A stretch of DNA of 34,237 bases from Myxococcales bacterium (GCA_021783235.1 JAJXUD010000051.1:1-34237), one strand, 5' to 3'. Numbered from the stretch's first letter, positions 21,195-33,782 are shown. Numbers and translations: made by a program. The notes: generated by a model from the sequence alone, not told the origin.

Positions 21195-22450
21195 ACGAAG
21201 GCCAGCGCGCCCCAGAGGTTCACGAGGACGCCCGCGAGGCCGAGCGCCCAGAAGGTGCGCCCCATCTTCCGGCCGCCGATCGCGAGGAGGAGGAAGAGGA
21301 ACGGCGTGTAGTCCAGGCTGAAGCGGAAGCCGAACTGGCGCCAGCCGTCGTTCTGGTAGAAGAAGCCGGGGATGCTCACCGCCGCGGTGGTCAGCCAGAG
21401 CGGCAGGTGAAGCCGCGGCCTCTCCTTCGGCCAGGGCAGGAGGAGGAAGAGCGGCGTCGTCACGAGGAGGCTCATCCCGTGCGCGTCGAACGAGAGGCGG
21501 GGCCAGCCGCCGGGGGGCCAGTCGAGGAGCGGCAGCCGGGTGAAGGCGGCGTGCAGGTTCCGCTCGAGGTACTGGTAGCTGAAGAGGCCCCAGCGGGCGA
21601 TGTCGCCGTTGACCCGGTTGTCGAACAGGTGATCGTGGCCGAAGTCGGTCGGGTGGCCGAAGCGGACGTCGTTCATCCACATCATGGGCAGCGCGATGGC
21701 GACGATCGGCGCCGCGAACAGAAGCCCCTGGCGCGCGATCTCGCCCCGCCGCGTCCAGAGCGACCGAGCGCTCGGCCAGCCGCCGTCCGGGGCGATGACC
21801 TCCCAGACGAAGAAGGGGAGCGCGAAGGCCAGCGGCGTCCGCGTGATCGCCGCGCAGCCCAGGGAGAGGCCCGCGAGGATCGGGTGGCGCGCCCGGTAGG
21901 CGGCGAGCAGGTAGCAGGCGGTCAAGGCGACGCCCACCACCTCCGCGGTGAACCAGACCTCGCCCCGGATCGAGCAGTAGAAGTCGACCGTCCCGAAGGC
22001 GAAGAGCAGCGCGATCGCCGCGTTCTCGGCGCGGCTGCGGTCGCTGTCGCCCTCGGCCGAGAGCCGCTCCAGCATGAGGAAGAGCAGCGCGATCGCGAGC
22101 GCCGCCAGGGCGATCGTGAAGAAGACGTCGTTCAGCTGGAAGCCCGCGAAGAGGACGAAGGGGATCATCAGGATCGCGGGGAACGGCGGGAAGCTCACGT
22201 ACCAGCGGTCGCCGACGCGGGCCCAGTCGTTCAGGTTCGGCGGCGGGGCGGTGAGGGCGAGCTGCCCGTGGAGGAACGCCTCGGCCTGGTAGACGAACTG
22301 GGGCGCCTGCGACTGGTGGAAGAGCCGCTGCCCCGAGAAGGCCGCGAAGATCGAGAACGAGATGGCGAAGAGGGCGGCCGGCCAGCGCCACGCCTCGAGC
22401 GGGCGGGCGACGGCGCTGCGGCTCGCGACGGCGGCGGAGGTCGAGCTCAC
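21191..22450 (-). CDS. Polytopic membrane protein, possible GT-C glycosyltransferase
   Basis: The 419-aa protein has about ten hydrophobic segments. Early residues include a short exported loop with FLHGQLALTAPPPNLNDWARVG and WYVSFPPFPAILMIPFVLFAGFQ. The mid part reads YLLAAYRARHPILAGLSLGCAAITRTPLAF, and a long exported loop contains NDVRFGHPTDFGHDHLFDN. The membrane architecture resembles the dolichyl-phosphate-mannose-mannosyltransferase type, but no motif proves it. The GTG start at 22450 overlaps the cinA stop as GTGA, so it is coupled to cinA. Its TAG stop shares a CTAG with radC. Confidence 0.65.
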   Translation of the reverse strand: MSSTSAAVASRSAVARPLEAWRWPAALFAISFSIFAAFSGQRLFHQSQAPQFVYQAEAFLHGQLALTAPPPNLNDWARVGDRWYVSFPPFPAILMIPFVLFAGFQLNDVFFTIALAALAIALLFLMLERLSAEGDSDRSRAENAAIALLFAFGTVDFYCSIRGEVWFTAEVVGVALTACYLLAAYRARHPILAGLSLGCAAITRTPLAFALPFFVWEVIAPDGGWPSARSLWTRRGEIARQGLLFAAPIVAIALPMMWMNDVRFGHPTDFGHDHLFDNRVNGDIARWGLFSYQYLERNLHAAFTRLPLLDWPPGGWPRLSFDAHGMSLLVTTPLFLLLPWPKERPRLHLPLWLTTAAVSIPGFFYQNDGWRQFGFRFSLDYTPFLFLLLAIGGRKMGRTFWALGLAGVLVNLWGALAFV

Positions 22451-23703
22451 CCCGCCGCTTCTAGCAAATCGCGCCGAAGGGCGTCGAGGGTGGCGTGGGC
22501 AGAGAAGGCCCGGACCCGGTCGCGGTCGCCGCCGAAGGCGTGGCGCTCGGCTCGGCTGCCGGACGCGGCCGCGAGCGCGGTGAAGACCGTGCCGACCGGC
22601 TGCCCGCTCGCGTCGCCTTCGGGGCCGGCGAGGCCGGTGCACGAGAGGCCGAAGTCGGCCCTCGCGAGCGCGCGGGCCCGCTCGGCCATGGCCCGCGCCA
22701 CGGGCTCGCTGACCGCGCCGTGGCGCGCGAGCAGCTCTCCGGGCACGCCCAGGACGTCCCGCTTGACCTCGTCGACGTAGGCGACGAGCGACATCCGCGC
22801 GTAGCGGCTCGCCCCCGGGGGATCGGTGAGGAGGCCGCAGGCGAGCCCGCCGGTGAGCGACTCGGCGAGCGCGACCGTGGCGCCGCGGGCGACCAGCAGC
22901 TCGCCGAGCAGCGCCGGAAGGCCGCGGCCGTCGTCCGAGAAGCAGGCGACGCCGATGCGCCGCCGCGCCTCCGCCACGGCGGCCGAAAGCCGGGCCTCGA
23001 CGGCCGAGGCGGGCTCCCCGGCGGCACCGACCGCGACGAGCCGGACGTGGTTCTCGGGGAGCGTCGTCCGGTAGCCGAGCTCGATCCCCGGGTGGGCGGC
23101 CTCGAGCCCCGCGAGGGCGTGGTCGAGGTGGGACTCGGCCGCGCCGTAGCAGCGCAAGAGCCGCACGCGGCGAACCGGCGCGCCGGCCGCGAGCCGTCCG
23201 AGCGCGGGCAGGACGATCTCCTCGGCGAGCCCCCGGAACTCCCGTGGAACGCCGGGCAGAAAGTAGAGCCGGGCGGAGCCGAGGGCGAGCTCGACGAGCG
23301 GCGCGGTGCCGAAGCGGTTCGGGTACACCTTGGCCCCCGCGGGCACCCTCGCCTGCCGCAGGTTGTTCGGCGTGCAGGCGATCCCCCGTCGCCCGAGCCG
23401 CGCGCGGATGGCCGCGGCGGTCGGCTCGTCCGTGGTCAGCTCGACCCCGGCGGCCTCGGCGGCGCACTCGAGCGTGACGTCGTCCGAGGTCGGCCCGAGC
23501 CCGCCGCTCACGACCACGACGTCGGCGCGGGCGGCGGCCGTCCGCAGCGCGAGGACGATGTCCTCCCGCCGATCCCGGACGGTGGCGCCGCGCCGCGCGG
23601 GCAGGCCGAGCGCGGCGAGCCGCTCGCAGAGAAAGGCCCCGTTGGTGTCCGCGATGGTGCCGTTGAGGAGCTCGTCCCCGGTGGCAATGAGCTCGATCTG
23701 CAC
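22447..23703 (-). CDS. cinA: CinA family protein (CinA/PncC)
   Basis: The 418-aa protein has the two-domain CinA architecture: an N-terminal MoCF/COG1058 domain (ATGDELLNGTIADTN, SGGLGPTSDDVT, LPGVPREF) with ADP-ribose pyrophosphatase activity in homologues, and a C-terminal nicotinamide mononucleotide deamidase domain (PncC), where ESLTGG and TGLAGPEGD are the conserved motifs. It recycles NAD by-products. It overlaps the downstream membrane gene by four bases. Between its start and pssA is a 106-base gap with no recognisable gene. Confidence 0.95.
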   Translation of the reverse strand: MQIELIATGDELLNGTIADTNGAFLCERLAALGLPARRGATVRDRREDIVLALRTAAARADVVVVSGGLGPTSDDVTLECAAEAAGVELTTDEPTAAAIRARLGRRGIACTPNNLRQARVPAGAKVYPNRFGTAPLVELALGSARLYFLPGVPREFRGLAEEIVLPALGRLAAGAPVRRVRLLRCYGAAESHLDHALAGLEAAHPGIELGYRTTLPENHVRLVAVGAAGEPASAVEARLSAAVAEARRRIGVACFSDDGRGLPALLGELLVARGATVALAESLTGGLACGLLTDPPGASRYARMSLVAYVDEVKRDVLGVPGELLARHGAVSEPVARAMAERARALARADFGLSCTGLAGPEGDASGQPVGTVFTALAAASGSRAERHAFGGDRDRVRAFSAHATLDALRRDLLEAAG

Positions 23704-23809
23704 GAGGAAGGCTCGGCTCCAGGGGGCTCAGCGCGAACGGCGCCTCGAACCGGAAGGACCGTTCACTGAGAGCCCGGTCGAACGGTCGACGACCAGCTCC
23801 GACGGGCGT

Positions 23810-24646
23810 CTAGGCGAAATCGCCGTCGTCGTCCTCGTCGTCGTCCTCATCCTCGTCGACGTCGAGGCCGGCGGCGGCCAGCCGGGCGCGGCGCCGCTCG
23901 AGCCGGGCGCGCCCGAAGCCGAGCGCCTGCTCGGCGAGGCCGAGCGCGAGGTAGCCCGCGATGGCCGCGAGCAGCACGACGGCCGGCCGAAGCTCCATGG
24001 CGGCCACGGCCGCCGCGCCCGCTCCGAGGAAGAGGCCCGCGACCAGGCGCCGGGTGAGCCGGACCTGCTTGAAGGTGCGGTAGCGCACGTTCGAGACCAT
24101 CAGGTACGAGAGCACGAGCGTGACGATGGCGACGGGCACGGCGGGCGGGGGCTGCTCGGAGACGCCGTGGGCGAGGACGAGCGCAATCACCGCGCCGGCG
24201 GCCATCGGGATGGGAACGCCCACGAAGTAGCGCGAGGCTCCCGCCGAAGCCGGGGAGGGGTTCGCGTGCGCCCGGCTCGCGAGGACGTTGAAGCGGGCGA
24301 GCCGCAGGGCGCCGCAGGCCGCGAACGCGAAGGCGACGAAGAGGCCCCAGAAGCCGAGCGGCGCGAGCGCCCAGCGGTAGAGCAGGAGGGCCGGCGCGGC
24401 GCCGAAGCTGACCACGTCCGCGAGGCTGTCGAGGTGCATCCCGAACTCGCTCTGCGTCTTGGTCAGGCGGGCGACCCGTCCGTCGAACCCGTCGAAGAAC
24501 ATCGCGAACAGGATGGCGAGTGCGCCCTGGACGTACTGCCCCGGTCGGCCCGGCTCCGCGCAGACGGACAGGGCGTAGAAGCCGCAGAAGATCGAGGAGA
24601 CCGTGAACAGGTTCGGCAGTACGAAGAGGGCTTTCCTCAGCCGCAT
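23810..24646 (-). CDS. pssA: CDP-diacylglycerol--serine O-phosphatidyltransferase
   Basis: PssA makes phosphatidylserine, the precursor of phosphatidylethanolamine, in the inner membrane. The 278-aa protein has the CDP-alcohol phosphatidyltransferase motif D55-G-xx-A59-R60-x8-G69-x3-D73-x3-D77, intact. About six to eight hydrophobic segments follow, as in the type II (Bacillus-like) subclass. The C-terminus is an acidic tail of about 15 Asp/Glu residues after a basic ARLERRRARLAAAG helix. The ATG at 24646 is preceded by GGAG with five bases spacing; the longer frame has no family similarity. The partner decarboxylase (psd) is not in the window. Confidence 0.94.
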   Translation of the reverse strand: MRLRKALFVLPNLFTVSSIFCGFYALSVCAEPGRPGQYVQGALAILFAMFFDGFDGRVARLTKTQSEFGMHLDSLADVVSFGAAPALLLYRWALAPLGFWGLFVAFAFAACGALRLARFNVLASRAHANPSPASAGASRYFVGVPIPMAAGAVIALVLAHGVSEQPPPAVPVAIVTLVLSYLMVSNVRYRTFKQVRLTRRLVAGLFLGAGAAAVAAMELRPAVVLLAAIAGYLALGLAEQALGFGRARLERRRARLAAAGLDVDEDEDDDEDDDGDFA

Positions 24647-24716
24647 GAGCGCTCCTGACGGCGACGGAGAGCCGTCACCACGGCGACAGTCTAATGCGAC
24701 CCTAGCACGCGCCGTC

Positions 24717-25718
24717 TCATCGCTCAACAGGCGCGGGCGGGCTTTGGTTCCGCCCGGTTCGAGGCTCCGGGGGGACCTCCCGCAGCTCCCGGAAGGTCGT
24801 GCCCGGGGCCGTCCCCTCGGAGCCCGGCTCGACGTGCAGCCCGAGCGCCGCCCCTCGCACGGCGCAGCGCGTCAGGCTGAGGCGACCGCGCTCGTCGACC
24901 CAGGCGGCGGCGTCCCCGCTCCGCTCGATGACGCAGTCGCGGATCGCCGCCCGCCCCCCGAGCACGACCACGCCGTTCCCGCCGCTGCCCTCGATCCGGT
25001 CCCCGCTCGAGGAGACCTCGCTCTGGAAGAGGTAGAGGCCGTCCCCCTCGAGCCCGCGTGCGTCGGCCTTGGCTCCCGCCACCCGGTCGTGCGCGAGGGT
25101 CGCCGTCGAGCTCAGGATCTTGATGCCGATGCTCCCCGCCGCCGCGATCTCGTTCCGCTCGAGCGAGAGCTTCGGGCTGGCCAGCGCGGAGAGCGCCGCG
25201 TCCCCGAAGGGGCCGACGAGCCGCATCCGCGCGATCCGACCCGTCGTCCGGACCAGGGCGACCCCCGCGCGGCGCACCCGCTCGATCGATCCGCCCTCGA
25301 GGTCGACCTCGCCCCGGTAGGCGAGCACGCCGTAGTCGCCGCCGTCGATCGCGATCCCGCGGGCCGACAGCCGCCCTTCGGAGACGAGGATCGCGCTGCC
25401 GCGCTCGGCCGCGACCCGGACCTCCCGCAGCGCGAGCGATCCGCCGCGAAGCTGGATCCCGCTCTGCTCGCCCCGCGCGCGGACGGACAGCCCCACGATC
25501 TCGTTCTCCTCGCCCTCGCTCGCGACGACGACCTTCCCGTCCGGCGCCGAGAGGACGGCCCCGGGGGCCGCCCGGATCCTGGCGCCGCCGTGGAGCCGCA
25601 GGGGGCCCGTCGTCGGGCCGCTCGGCAGGGTCAGGGTCCCGCGGGGAGGGACGTCGATGCCGGCCGCCGCCGCGCGCCCGGCCAGGGCGAGCGCGAGGAG
25701 CGCGGCCGCGCGGCTCAC
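24717..25718 (-). CDS. Secreted right-handed beta-helix protein
   Basis: The 333-aa protein begins with a signal peptide (LLALALAGRAAAAG). The body has short repeating strands with Gly/Asn/Ser turns (SGIQLRGGSLALREVRVA, DGGDYGVLAYRGEVDLEGGSIERV, GNGVVVLGGRAAIRDCVIER), the pattern of parallel beta-helix folds as in pectate lyase-like and NosD-like proteins. No catalytic motif is recognised, so enzyme activity is not claimed. The GTG start at 25718 overlaps the ilvA stop (GTGA). The C-terminus is a Pro/Arg-rich tail (PPEPRTGRNQSPPAPVER). Confidence 0.75.
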   Translation of the reverse strand: MSRAAALLALALAGRAAAAGIDVPPRGTLTLPSGPTTGPLRLHGGARIRAAPGAVLSAPDGKVVVASEGEENEIVGLSVRARGEQSGIQLRGGSLALREVRVAAERGSAILVSEGRLSARGIAIDGGDYGVLAYRGEVDLEGGSIERVRRAGVALVRTTGRIARMRLVGPFGDAALSALASPKLSLERNEIAAAGSIGIKILSSTATLAHDRVAGAKADARGLEGDGLYLFQSEVSSSGDRIEGSGGNGVVVLGGRAAIRDCVIERSGDAAAWVDERGRLSLTRCAVRGAALGLHVEPGSEGTAPGTTFRELREVPPEPRTGRNQSPPAPVER

Positions 25719-26959
25719 CGGTCCAGCTCGACGTCGTAGCCCCGCGCCACCAGCGCGCCGCGGAGCGCCTCCACGTGATCGGGGCCGCGCGTCTCGAGCG
25801 TCAGCTCGACGAGCGCCTCGCCGAGCGTCGAGCGTCCGGAGGCCCGGTTGTGGAAGATCTCGATGATGTTGACCCGCTGCTCCGCGAGCGCCGCCGTGAG
25901 GCGCGCGAGCGCGCCGGGGCGATCGGGCACCTTGACGACGAGCCGCACGAGTCGGCCCGCCTTCACGAGCCCGCGCTCGATGATCCGCGCCACCAGGTTC
26001 ACGTCGATGTTGCCGCCCGAGACGATCACCGCGACCGTTCCCTTCTCGGTCGCGCCGCCGTGCAGCAGCCCCGCGAGCCCCGCGGCGCCGGCGCCCTCGG
26101 CGACGGTCTTCTCCTTCTCGAGCAGCAGCAGGATGGCGCTCGCGATCTCCTCCTCGTCGACGGCGAGGACCCGCTCGACGTGGCGCTGGAAGATCTCGAA
26201 GGTCTGCTCGCCGGCCGTCCGGACCGAGATGCCGTCGGCGATGCTCATCGCCGGATCCAGGGTCACCCGCCGGCCCGCTTCGAGGCTCGCCTTCATCGGC
26301 GCGATGACCCGCGCCTCGACGCCGATCAGCCGCACGGCGGGGCGAAGCCCGTGCAGCGCCACGGCGATGCCCGCGCCGAGGCCGCCGCCGCCGACCGGGA
26401 CGTAGACGGCGTCGACGTCGGGCAGCTGCTCCAGGAGCTCGAGGCCGATCGTGCCCTGGCCGGCGATGACCGCCGCGTCGTCGAAGGGGTGGATGAACAG
26501 GAGGCCCTGCTCCCGCTCGCGGCGGCGCGCCTCCTCGTAGGCCTCGTCGTAGTTGGCGCCGTGCAGGACGACCTCGGCCCCGTAGCCGCGCGTGGAGGAG
26601 ACTTTGACGAGCGGGGTCCCCTCCGGCATGCAGATGGTCGCGGGGATGCCGAGCCTCCCCGCGTGGTAGGCGACGCCCTGGGCGTGGTTGCCCGCCGAGG
26701 CGCAGATGACCCCCCGCCGGCGCTCGCCCTCGGGGATGAGCAAGAGCCGGTTCAGCGCGCCCCGCTCCTTGAACGAGCCGGTCGGCTGGAGGTTCTCGAG
26801 CTTGAGGTAGACCTCGGCGCCGGCGAGGCGCGAGAGCGTCTCGCTCCTGCGGCAGGGCGTCTCGTGGACGGCGCTGCGGATCCGCTCGCGCGCCGCCCGG
26901 ATGTCTTCCAGGGTGGTCACGGCGTCGAACTCTATCACCCGCCGCTCCGGCTGGCTCAC
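25715..26959 (-). CDS. ilvA: Threonine ammonia-lyase (short form with one ACT domain)
   Basis: The PLP enzyme deaminates threonine to 2-oxobutanoate for isoleucine synthesis or catabolism. The 414-aa protein has the PLP lysine K64 in GSFKERGA, the substrate loop SAGNHAQG near residue 88, the phosphate-binding VPVGGGGLGAG and the SGGNID motif. A single C-terminal ACT domain starts about residue 330 (VKVPDRPGALARLTAAL). This length and single ACT domain fit the catabolic or one-ACT subfamily rather than the two-ACT biosynthetic enzyme. The GTG start at 26959 overlaps the GH57 stop (GTGA) and its own stop overlaps the beta-helix start, so three genes are coupled. Confidence 0.95.
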   Translation of the reverse strand: MSQPERRVIEFDAVTTLEDIRAARERIRSAVHETPCRRSETLSRLAGAEVYLKLENLQPTGSFKERGALNRLLLIPEGERRRGVICASAGNHAQGVAYHAGRLGIPATICMPEGTPLVKVSSTRGYGAEVVLHGANYDEAYEEARRREREQGLLFIHPFDDAAVIAGQGTIGLELLEQLPDVDAVYVPVGGGGLGAGIAVALHGLRPAVRLIGVEARVIAPMKASLEAGRRVTLDPAMSIADGISVRTAGEQTFEIFQRHVERVLAVDEEEIASAILLLLEKEKTVAEGAGAAGLAGLLHGGATEKGTVAVIVSGGNIDVNLVARIIERGLVKAGRLVRLVVKVPDRPGALARLTAALAEQRVNIIEIFHNRASGRSTLGEALVELTLETRGPDHVEALRGALVARGYDVELDR

Positions 26960-29436
26960 GGCGCCGCTGCCCCGGCCCCCTCCGCCGACAGCGGTCGCTC
27001 GCGGGCCTCCCGGAGCCGCCGCTCGAGGCTCGCCCGGTCGAGGTAGAGCCGCTCGCCCAGCCGGCCGAGCAGATCGTGGTCCAGCCGCTCGGCGCGGCGG
27101 CCCTGGACGAGGCCCCAGAGCCGGTTCTGCACGGGCCAGAGGTTCGGGTGGAGCTCGAGCCCCTCCGCGAGGTCGAGCTCCGCGATGAGCTCGCGGGCGA
27201 GCTCGCTCTCCCCGGCCCGGCTGAACGCCGCCATCTTGGCGAGCAGGAGCTCGTCGAGCGCGGCGCGGAGCGGCTCGCGGTCGAGCGAGACGCCGATGGT
27301 GCGCGCCTCCGCGAAGAGGCGGAGGAGCTCGGCGTGGATCTCGCGGATGTCCGCGTCGCCGCGCCGCAGGGCCGCCACCTCGTCCTGGATCGCCCCGTCG
27401 AGCGACACCTGGGCGGCGGCGCGCAGCGCGCCCGGGATGGGCGTGTTCATCTCGGCGAGGAAGCGGACGAGCTTCCCGCTCTCCTCGTAGATGCGCTGGT
27501 AGTCGGCCCGGTAGCGCTCGAGGGTCTCGCGCAGGAGATCCGCCGCGACGGCGCGCCGCTCGTCGAGGAAGAGGCTGCGCAGCGTGAAGTCCGAGCCGGT
27601 GAAGTGGCGATCGAGCGCCCGCACGACCTCGGTCAGCGAGAAGGCCGAGAGCTTCTTGAAGAGATCGGCCTCGAGCTCGCGGTAGGTCGGGACGTCGGTG
27701 TAGGGGCGGATCGAGCAGCGGAAGTCGTTGCCGCCGAAGTGGAGGACCGCGAAGGTGGCGTCCAGCCGCTCGAGCGTGATCCGCGAGGTCAGCCGCATGC
27801 GGCCGAGCGTCAGCGCCGCGGGACCCGCGAGCTCGCGCCGCTCCGAGACGATCTCCGTGTCGTAGCAGCGCAGCCGCCCGAAGTCCGCGGCGTCGGTGCC
27901 GGCGGCCCGGGCGAGCGCGCGGTGGGCGACGACGCCGGGCAGGGTGACGACGGACGGCCGGACGTAGCGCTCGAAGATCTCCCGCCCGTCGGCGGGCGAG
28001 GGCAGGTTGCTCTTCGCCTGGGCGAGCGCCTCGAGGAACGGCGCCTCGAGGGCGACCTCGCCGAGCTCGCCGGCGAGCTGCAGCGCGCGGGCGGCGTACT
28101 TGAGGTTCTGCACCGTCTCGAGCCCCGACAGCTCCGAGAAGAACCAGCCGCAGCTCGTGAACATGAGCATGCCGTTGCGCTGCAGCTCGAGCAGCCGGAG
28201 GGCCTGCACCCGGTCGCGCTCCGACAGCCGCCGGGCGGAGTGGCGATCGAAGAAGGCCTCGCGTCGCTCCGGGCCGCGATCGAGGATCAGCTCGATGTAG
28301 CCGTCCCGGGCGCTCCACGGGTCGGAGAAGAGCTCGCGCCCCTCGCGCTCGAACAGGTCGGCGAGGCCGTCCCGCAGCCGCTCGAGCGCGGCGCGCAGCG
28401 GGCCGCGCCACGACTGGCTCCAGCCCGGCTGCCCGTTGTCCTGGCAGCCGCAGTCGGACCTCCAGCGCTCGATGCCGTGGGCGCAGCTCCAGCTCGTGTT
28501 CTCCTGGATCTGGGCCTCCCAGGTCGGCGGGTGCGAGGCGAGGAAGGCCGCGTAGTTCGTGAGCTCCACCTCGCCGCCGTCGCGGAGCTGGGCGATGGCG
28601 CCGGCGAGCACCTCGTCGCCGCCCTTCTTGTGGTGGCCGAAGGTCTCCCCGTCGAGGGCGACGTTCAGGATCTCGTCGTGGCCGCGGGCGTCGTCGAAGC
28701 CGGCGCGCAGCCGCGAGACCAGCTCTCCCGAGGAGGAGAGGCCTCCCTCGAAGGCGATCGCCTTCGCGATCGGGCCGTCGTAGAAGAAGATCGCGATCGA
28801 TCGCCCGTTCGGCAGCCGGCAGAGGTAGGGCAGCGTCGGGTCCAGCCGGCCGCCCCGGGCGTCCTGCCACGGCCCGTCCGCCGGGCGGACCTGCGCGGCC
28901 TGGTAGGGCGAGAGCAGCGTGAAGGCGATCCCCTCGTCGGCCAGGATCTCGAGCGAGGCCAGATCCACCGCCGCCTCGGGGAGCCAGAAGCCCTCCGGGC
29001 GACGGCCGAAGCGATGCTCGAAGTCGGCGATCCCCCAGCGGACCTGGCTGACGCGATCCCGCCGCGAGGCGAGCGGCAGGATCGGGTGGTTGTAGGCCTG
29101 CGCGATGGCGTTGCCGTGCCCGCGCTCGCGCAGGCTCTCGCGGTCGGCGAGGAGGATCCGCTCGTAGATCTCCGGCTCGTGCTCCTCGAGCCAGGAGAGG
29201 AGCGTCGGCCCGAAGTTGAAGGAGAGGTGGGCGTAGTTGTCGAGGATGTCCGTGATCCGCCGCTCGGGCGTGAGCAGCCGCGCCGCCCCGTTCGGCCCGT
29301 AGCACTCGGCCGCGATGCGCGCGTTCCAGTCGTGGAACGGCGCCGCCGAATCCTGGACCTCGATCTCCTCGAGCCAGGGGTTCTCGCGCGGCGGCTGGTA
29401 GAAGTGTCCGTGGATGCAGAGGAACCGCCGGGCCAT
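26956..29436 (-). CDS. GH57 family glycoside hydrolase with DUF3536-type C-terminus
   Basis: The 826-aa protein starts with the GH57 opening (HGHFYQPPRENPW, 9-21). It carries GFWLPEAAVD with E154, the position of the catalytic nucleophile in the family, and LDGETFGHH with D262/E264 near the acid/base region. The C-terminal half (from about 320) matches the DUF3536 type, with QNGQPGWSQ-like and SCGWFFSEL segments. Such enzymes act on alpha-glucans or glycogen; the exact reaction is not established here. It is the first of three overlapping genes with ilvA and the beta-helix gene. No signal peptide is present, so the protein is likely cytoplasmic. Confidence 0.88.
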   Translation of the reverse strand: MARRFLCIHGHFYQPPRENPWLEEIEVQDSAAPFHDWNARIAAECYGPNGAARLLTPERRITDILDNYAHLSFNFGPTLLSWLEEHEPEIYERILLADRESLRERGHGNAIAQAYNHPILPLASRRDRVSQVRWGIADFEHRFGRRPEGFWLPEAAVDLASLEILADEGIAFTLLSPYQAAQVRPADGPWQDARGGRLDPTLPYLCRLPNGRSIAIFFYDGPIAKAIAFEGGLSSSGELVSRLRAGFDDARGHDEILNVALDGETFGHHKKGGDEVLAGAIAQLRDGGEVELTNYAAFLASHPPTWEAQIQENTSWSCAHGIERWRSDCGCQDNGQPGWSQSWRGPLRAALERLRDGLADLFEREGRELFSDPWSARDGYIELILDRGPERREAFFDRHSARRLSERDRVQALRLLELQRNGMLMFTSCGWFFSELSGLETVQNLKYAARALQLAGELGEVALEAPFLEALAQAKSNLPSPADGREIFERYVRPSVVTLPGVVAHRALARAAGTDAADFGRLRCYDTEIVSERRELAGPAALTLGRMRLTSRITLERLDATFAVLHFGGNDFRCSIRPYTDVPTYRELEADLFKKLSAFSLTEVVRALDRHFTGSDFTLRSLFLDERRAVAADLLRETLERYRADYQRIYEESGKLVRFLAEMNTPIPGALRAAAQVSLDGAIQDEVAALRRGDADIREIHAELLRLFAEARTIGVSLDREPLRAALDELLLAKMAAFSRAGESELARELIAELDLAEGLELHPNLWPVQNRLWGLVQGRRAERLDHDLLGRLGERLYLDRASLERRLREARERPLSAEGAGAAAP

Positions 29437-29509
29437 TGGCCGACGAAGCTAAGCACTGGGGACCCGTTCGGGAAGCCGGGCGGCGATGAGGGTCCCGAGC
29501 GGCCCGGCG

Positions 29510-30199
29510 CTACTTCGGCGCCGTCCCCGCGTCGCTCCCCGCGTCGCTCCCCGCGTCGCTCCCCGCGTCGCTCCCCGCGTCGCTCCCCGCGTCGGGCGCG
29601 CTGCCCGCGCCGCCGTCGCAGCTGCCGTCGAGCGCGCAGATCGGGGCCGGAGGGCAGCCTTCGCCCTGGGGGATCGCCCGGGCCTGCGCCACCTCTGCGA
29701 GGAAGTCCGAGGCGGCGAGGCGCCTCGAGGTCGCGCTGGCGAGCGTGCCGTCGCCGTTGCTCCGGAGGAAGCCATCCCTGGCCACGAGCAAGTGGCCCTG
29801 GTTCGCGACGAGGAAGAAGTAGCCGCCGGCGTCGCCGCCGTCGCCCCCGAGCGGCACCCCTCCCACCGTCGTCCCGTCTCCCGCGACGATCACCTCGAGG
29901 CTCGTCGCCCCGACCTGGCCGAGGAGGACGTCCCGGACGGCGAGCGTCACCGGCGTGAACCGATAGGCGGCCGCATCGGAGACGTCTTCCAGTTGCGTCT
30001 CCGCCGGGGAGAGGCCGGCGGCCTGGGCGCCTTCGGGAGAGCCGATCTGGACGACGGCCGCCTCGACGGCGGCCTGCGACCCCCGCGTCAGGTCGCACAC
30101 CGTCGGTGGTCCAAAGAGAGACTCGCCGGGATGTCCCGGTGGCTGCGAACGGCACCCGGCCGCGAGCAGCAGCGCGATCGGACAGATGATCGCCTTCAT
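29510..30199 (-). CDS. Lipoprotein with Gly-Ser-Asp-Ala tail repeats
   Basis: I do not recognise the domain. The 229-aa protein has a lipoprotein signal (MKAIICPIALLLAAGC, Cys16), then a core of about 170 residues: LAVRDVLLGQVGATSLEVIVAGDGT and GYFFLVANQGHLLVARDGFLR look like beta strands of a small sandwich or propeller repeat. The C-terminus is five copies of GSDA(SDAG) encoded by 12-bp tandem repeats, after a Cys pair (CPPAPICALDGSC). It resembles the DAG linker of the 9513 lipoprotein, but at the other end of the protein. A promoter lies directly upstream. Confidence 0.7.
   Translation of the reverse strand: MKAIICPIALLLAAGCRSQPPGHPGESLFGPPTVCDLTRGSQAAVEAAVVQIGSPEGAQAAGLSPAETQLEDVSDAAAYRFTPVTLAVRDVLLGQVGATSLEVIVAGDGTTVGGVPLGGDGGDAGGYFFLVANQGHLLVARDGFLRSNGDGTLASATSRRLAASDFLAEVAQARAIPQGEGCPPAPICALDGSCDGGAGSAPDAGSDAGSDAGSDAGSDAGSDAGTAPK
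29526..29595. repeat. 12-bp tandem repeats encoding Gly-Ser-Asp-Ala
   Basis: About five and a half copies of CCCCGCGTCGCT on the plus strand, a multiple of three in length, keep the reading frame of the lipoprotein and vary only its tail length. Copies are near-identical at the DNA level, indicating recent expansion rather than old protein-level selection. Confidence 0.8.
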
Positions 30200-30205
30200 G
30201 GCCCA

Positions 30206-30234
30206 AGTCTACCTGCCCGCGCGGCGAGCGTCCA
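30206..30234 (-). promoter_or_regulatory. Candidate leaderless promoter of the 229-aa lipoprotein
   Basis: On the minus strand TGGACG (30229-30234) and TAGACT (30206-30211) are separated by 17 bases, each matching four of six consensus positions. The -10 ends six bases before the ATG at 30199, so a start site seven bases downstream would be the A of the ATG itself. No Shine-Dalgarno sequence is present. Confidence 0.5.
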
Positions 30235-30275
30235 CCGGCCGGCGCCTCCTCCCACGAAAAGCCTCGCTCGCGCCC

Positions 30276-33782
<3,507 letters not shown>

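Noticed and set aside
23704-23809. Gap between pssA and cinA as a small gene or riboswitch
   Set aside because: I see only short inverted repeats (for example GGTCG/CGACC) and no start, conserved motif or known RNA fold.
29526-29595. CRISPR-like short repeats
   Set aside because: The 12-bp units are contiguous, without spacers, and keep the reading frame of a lipoprotein.
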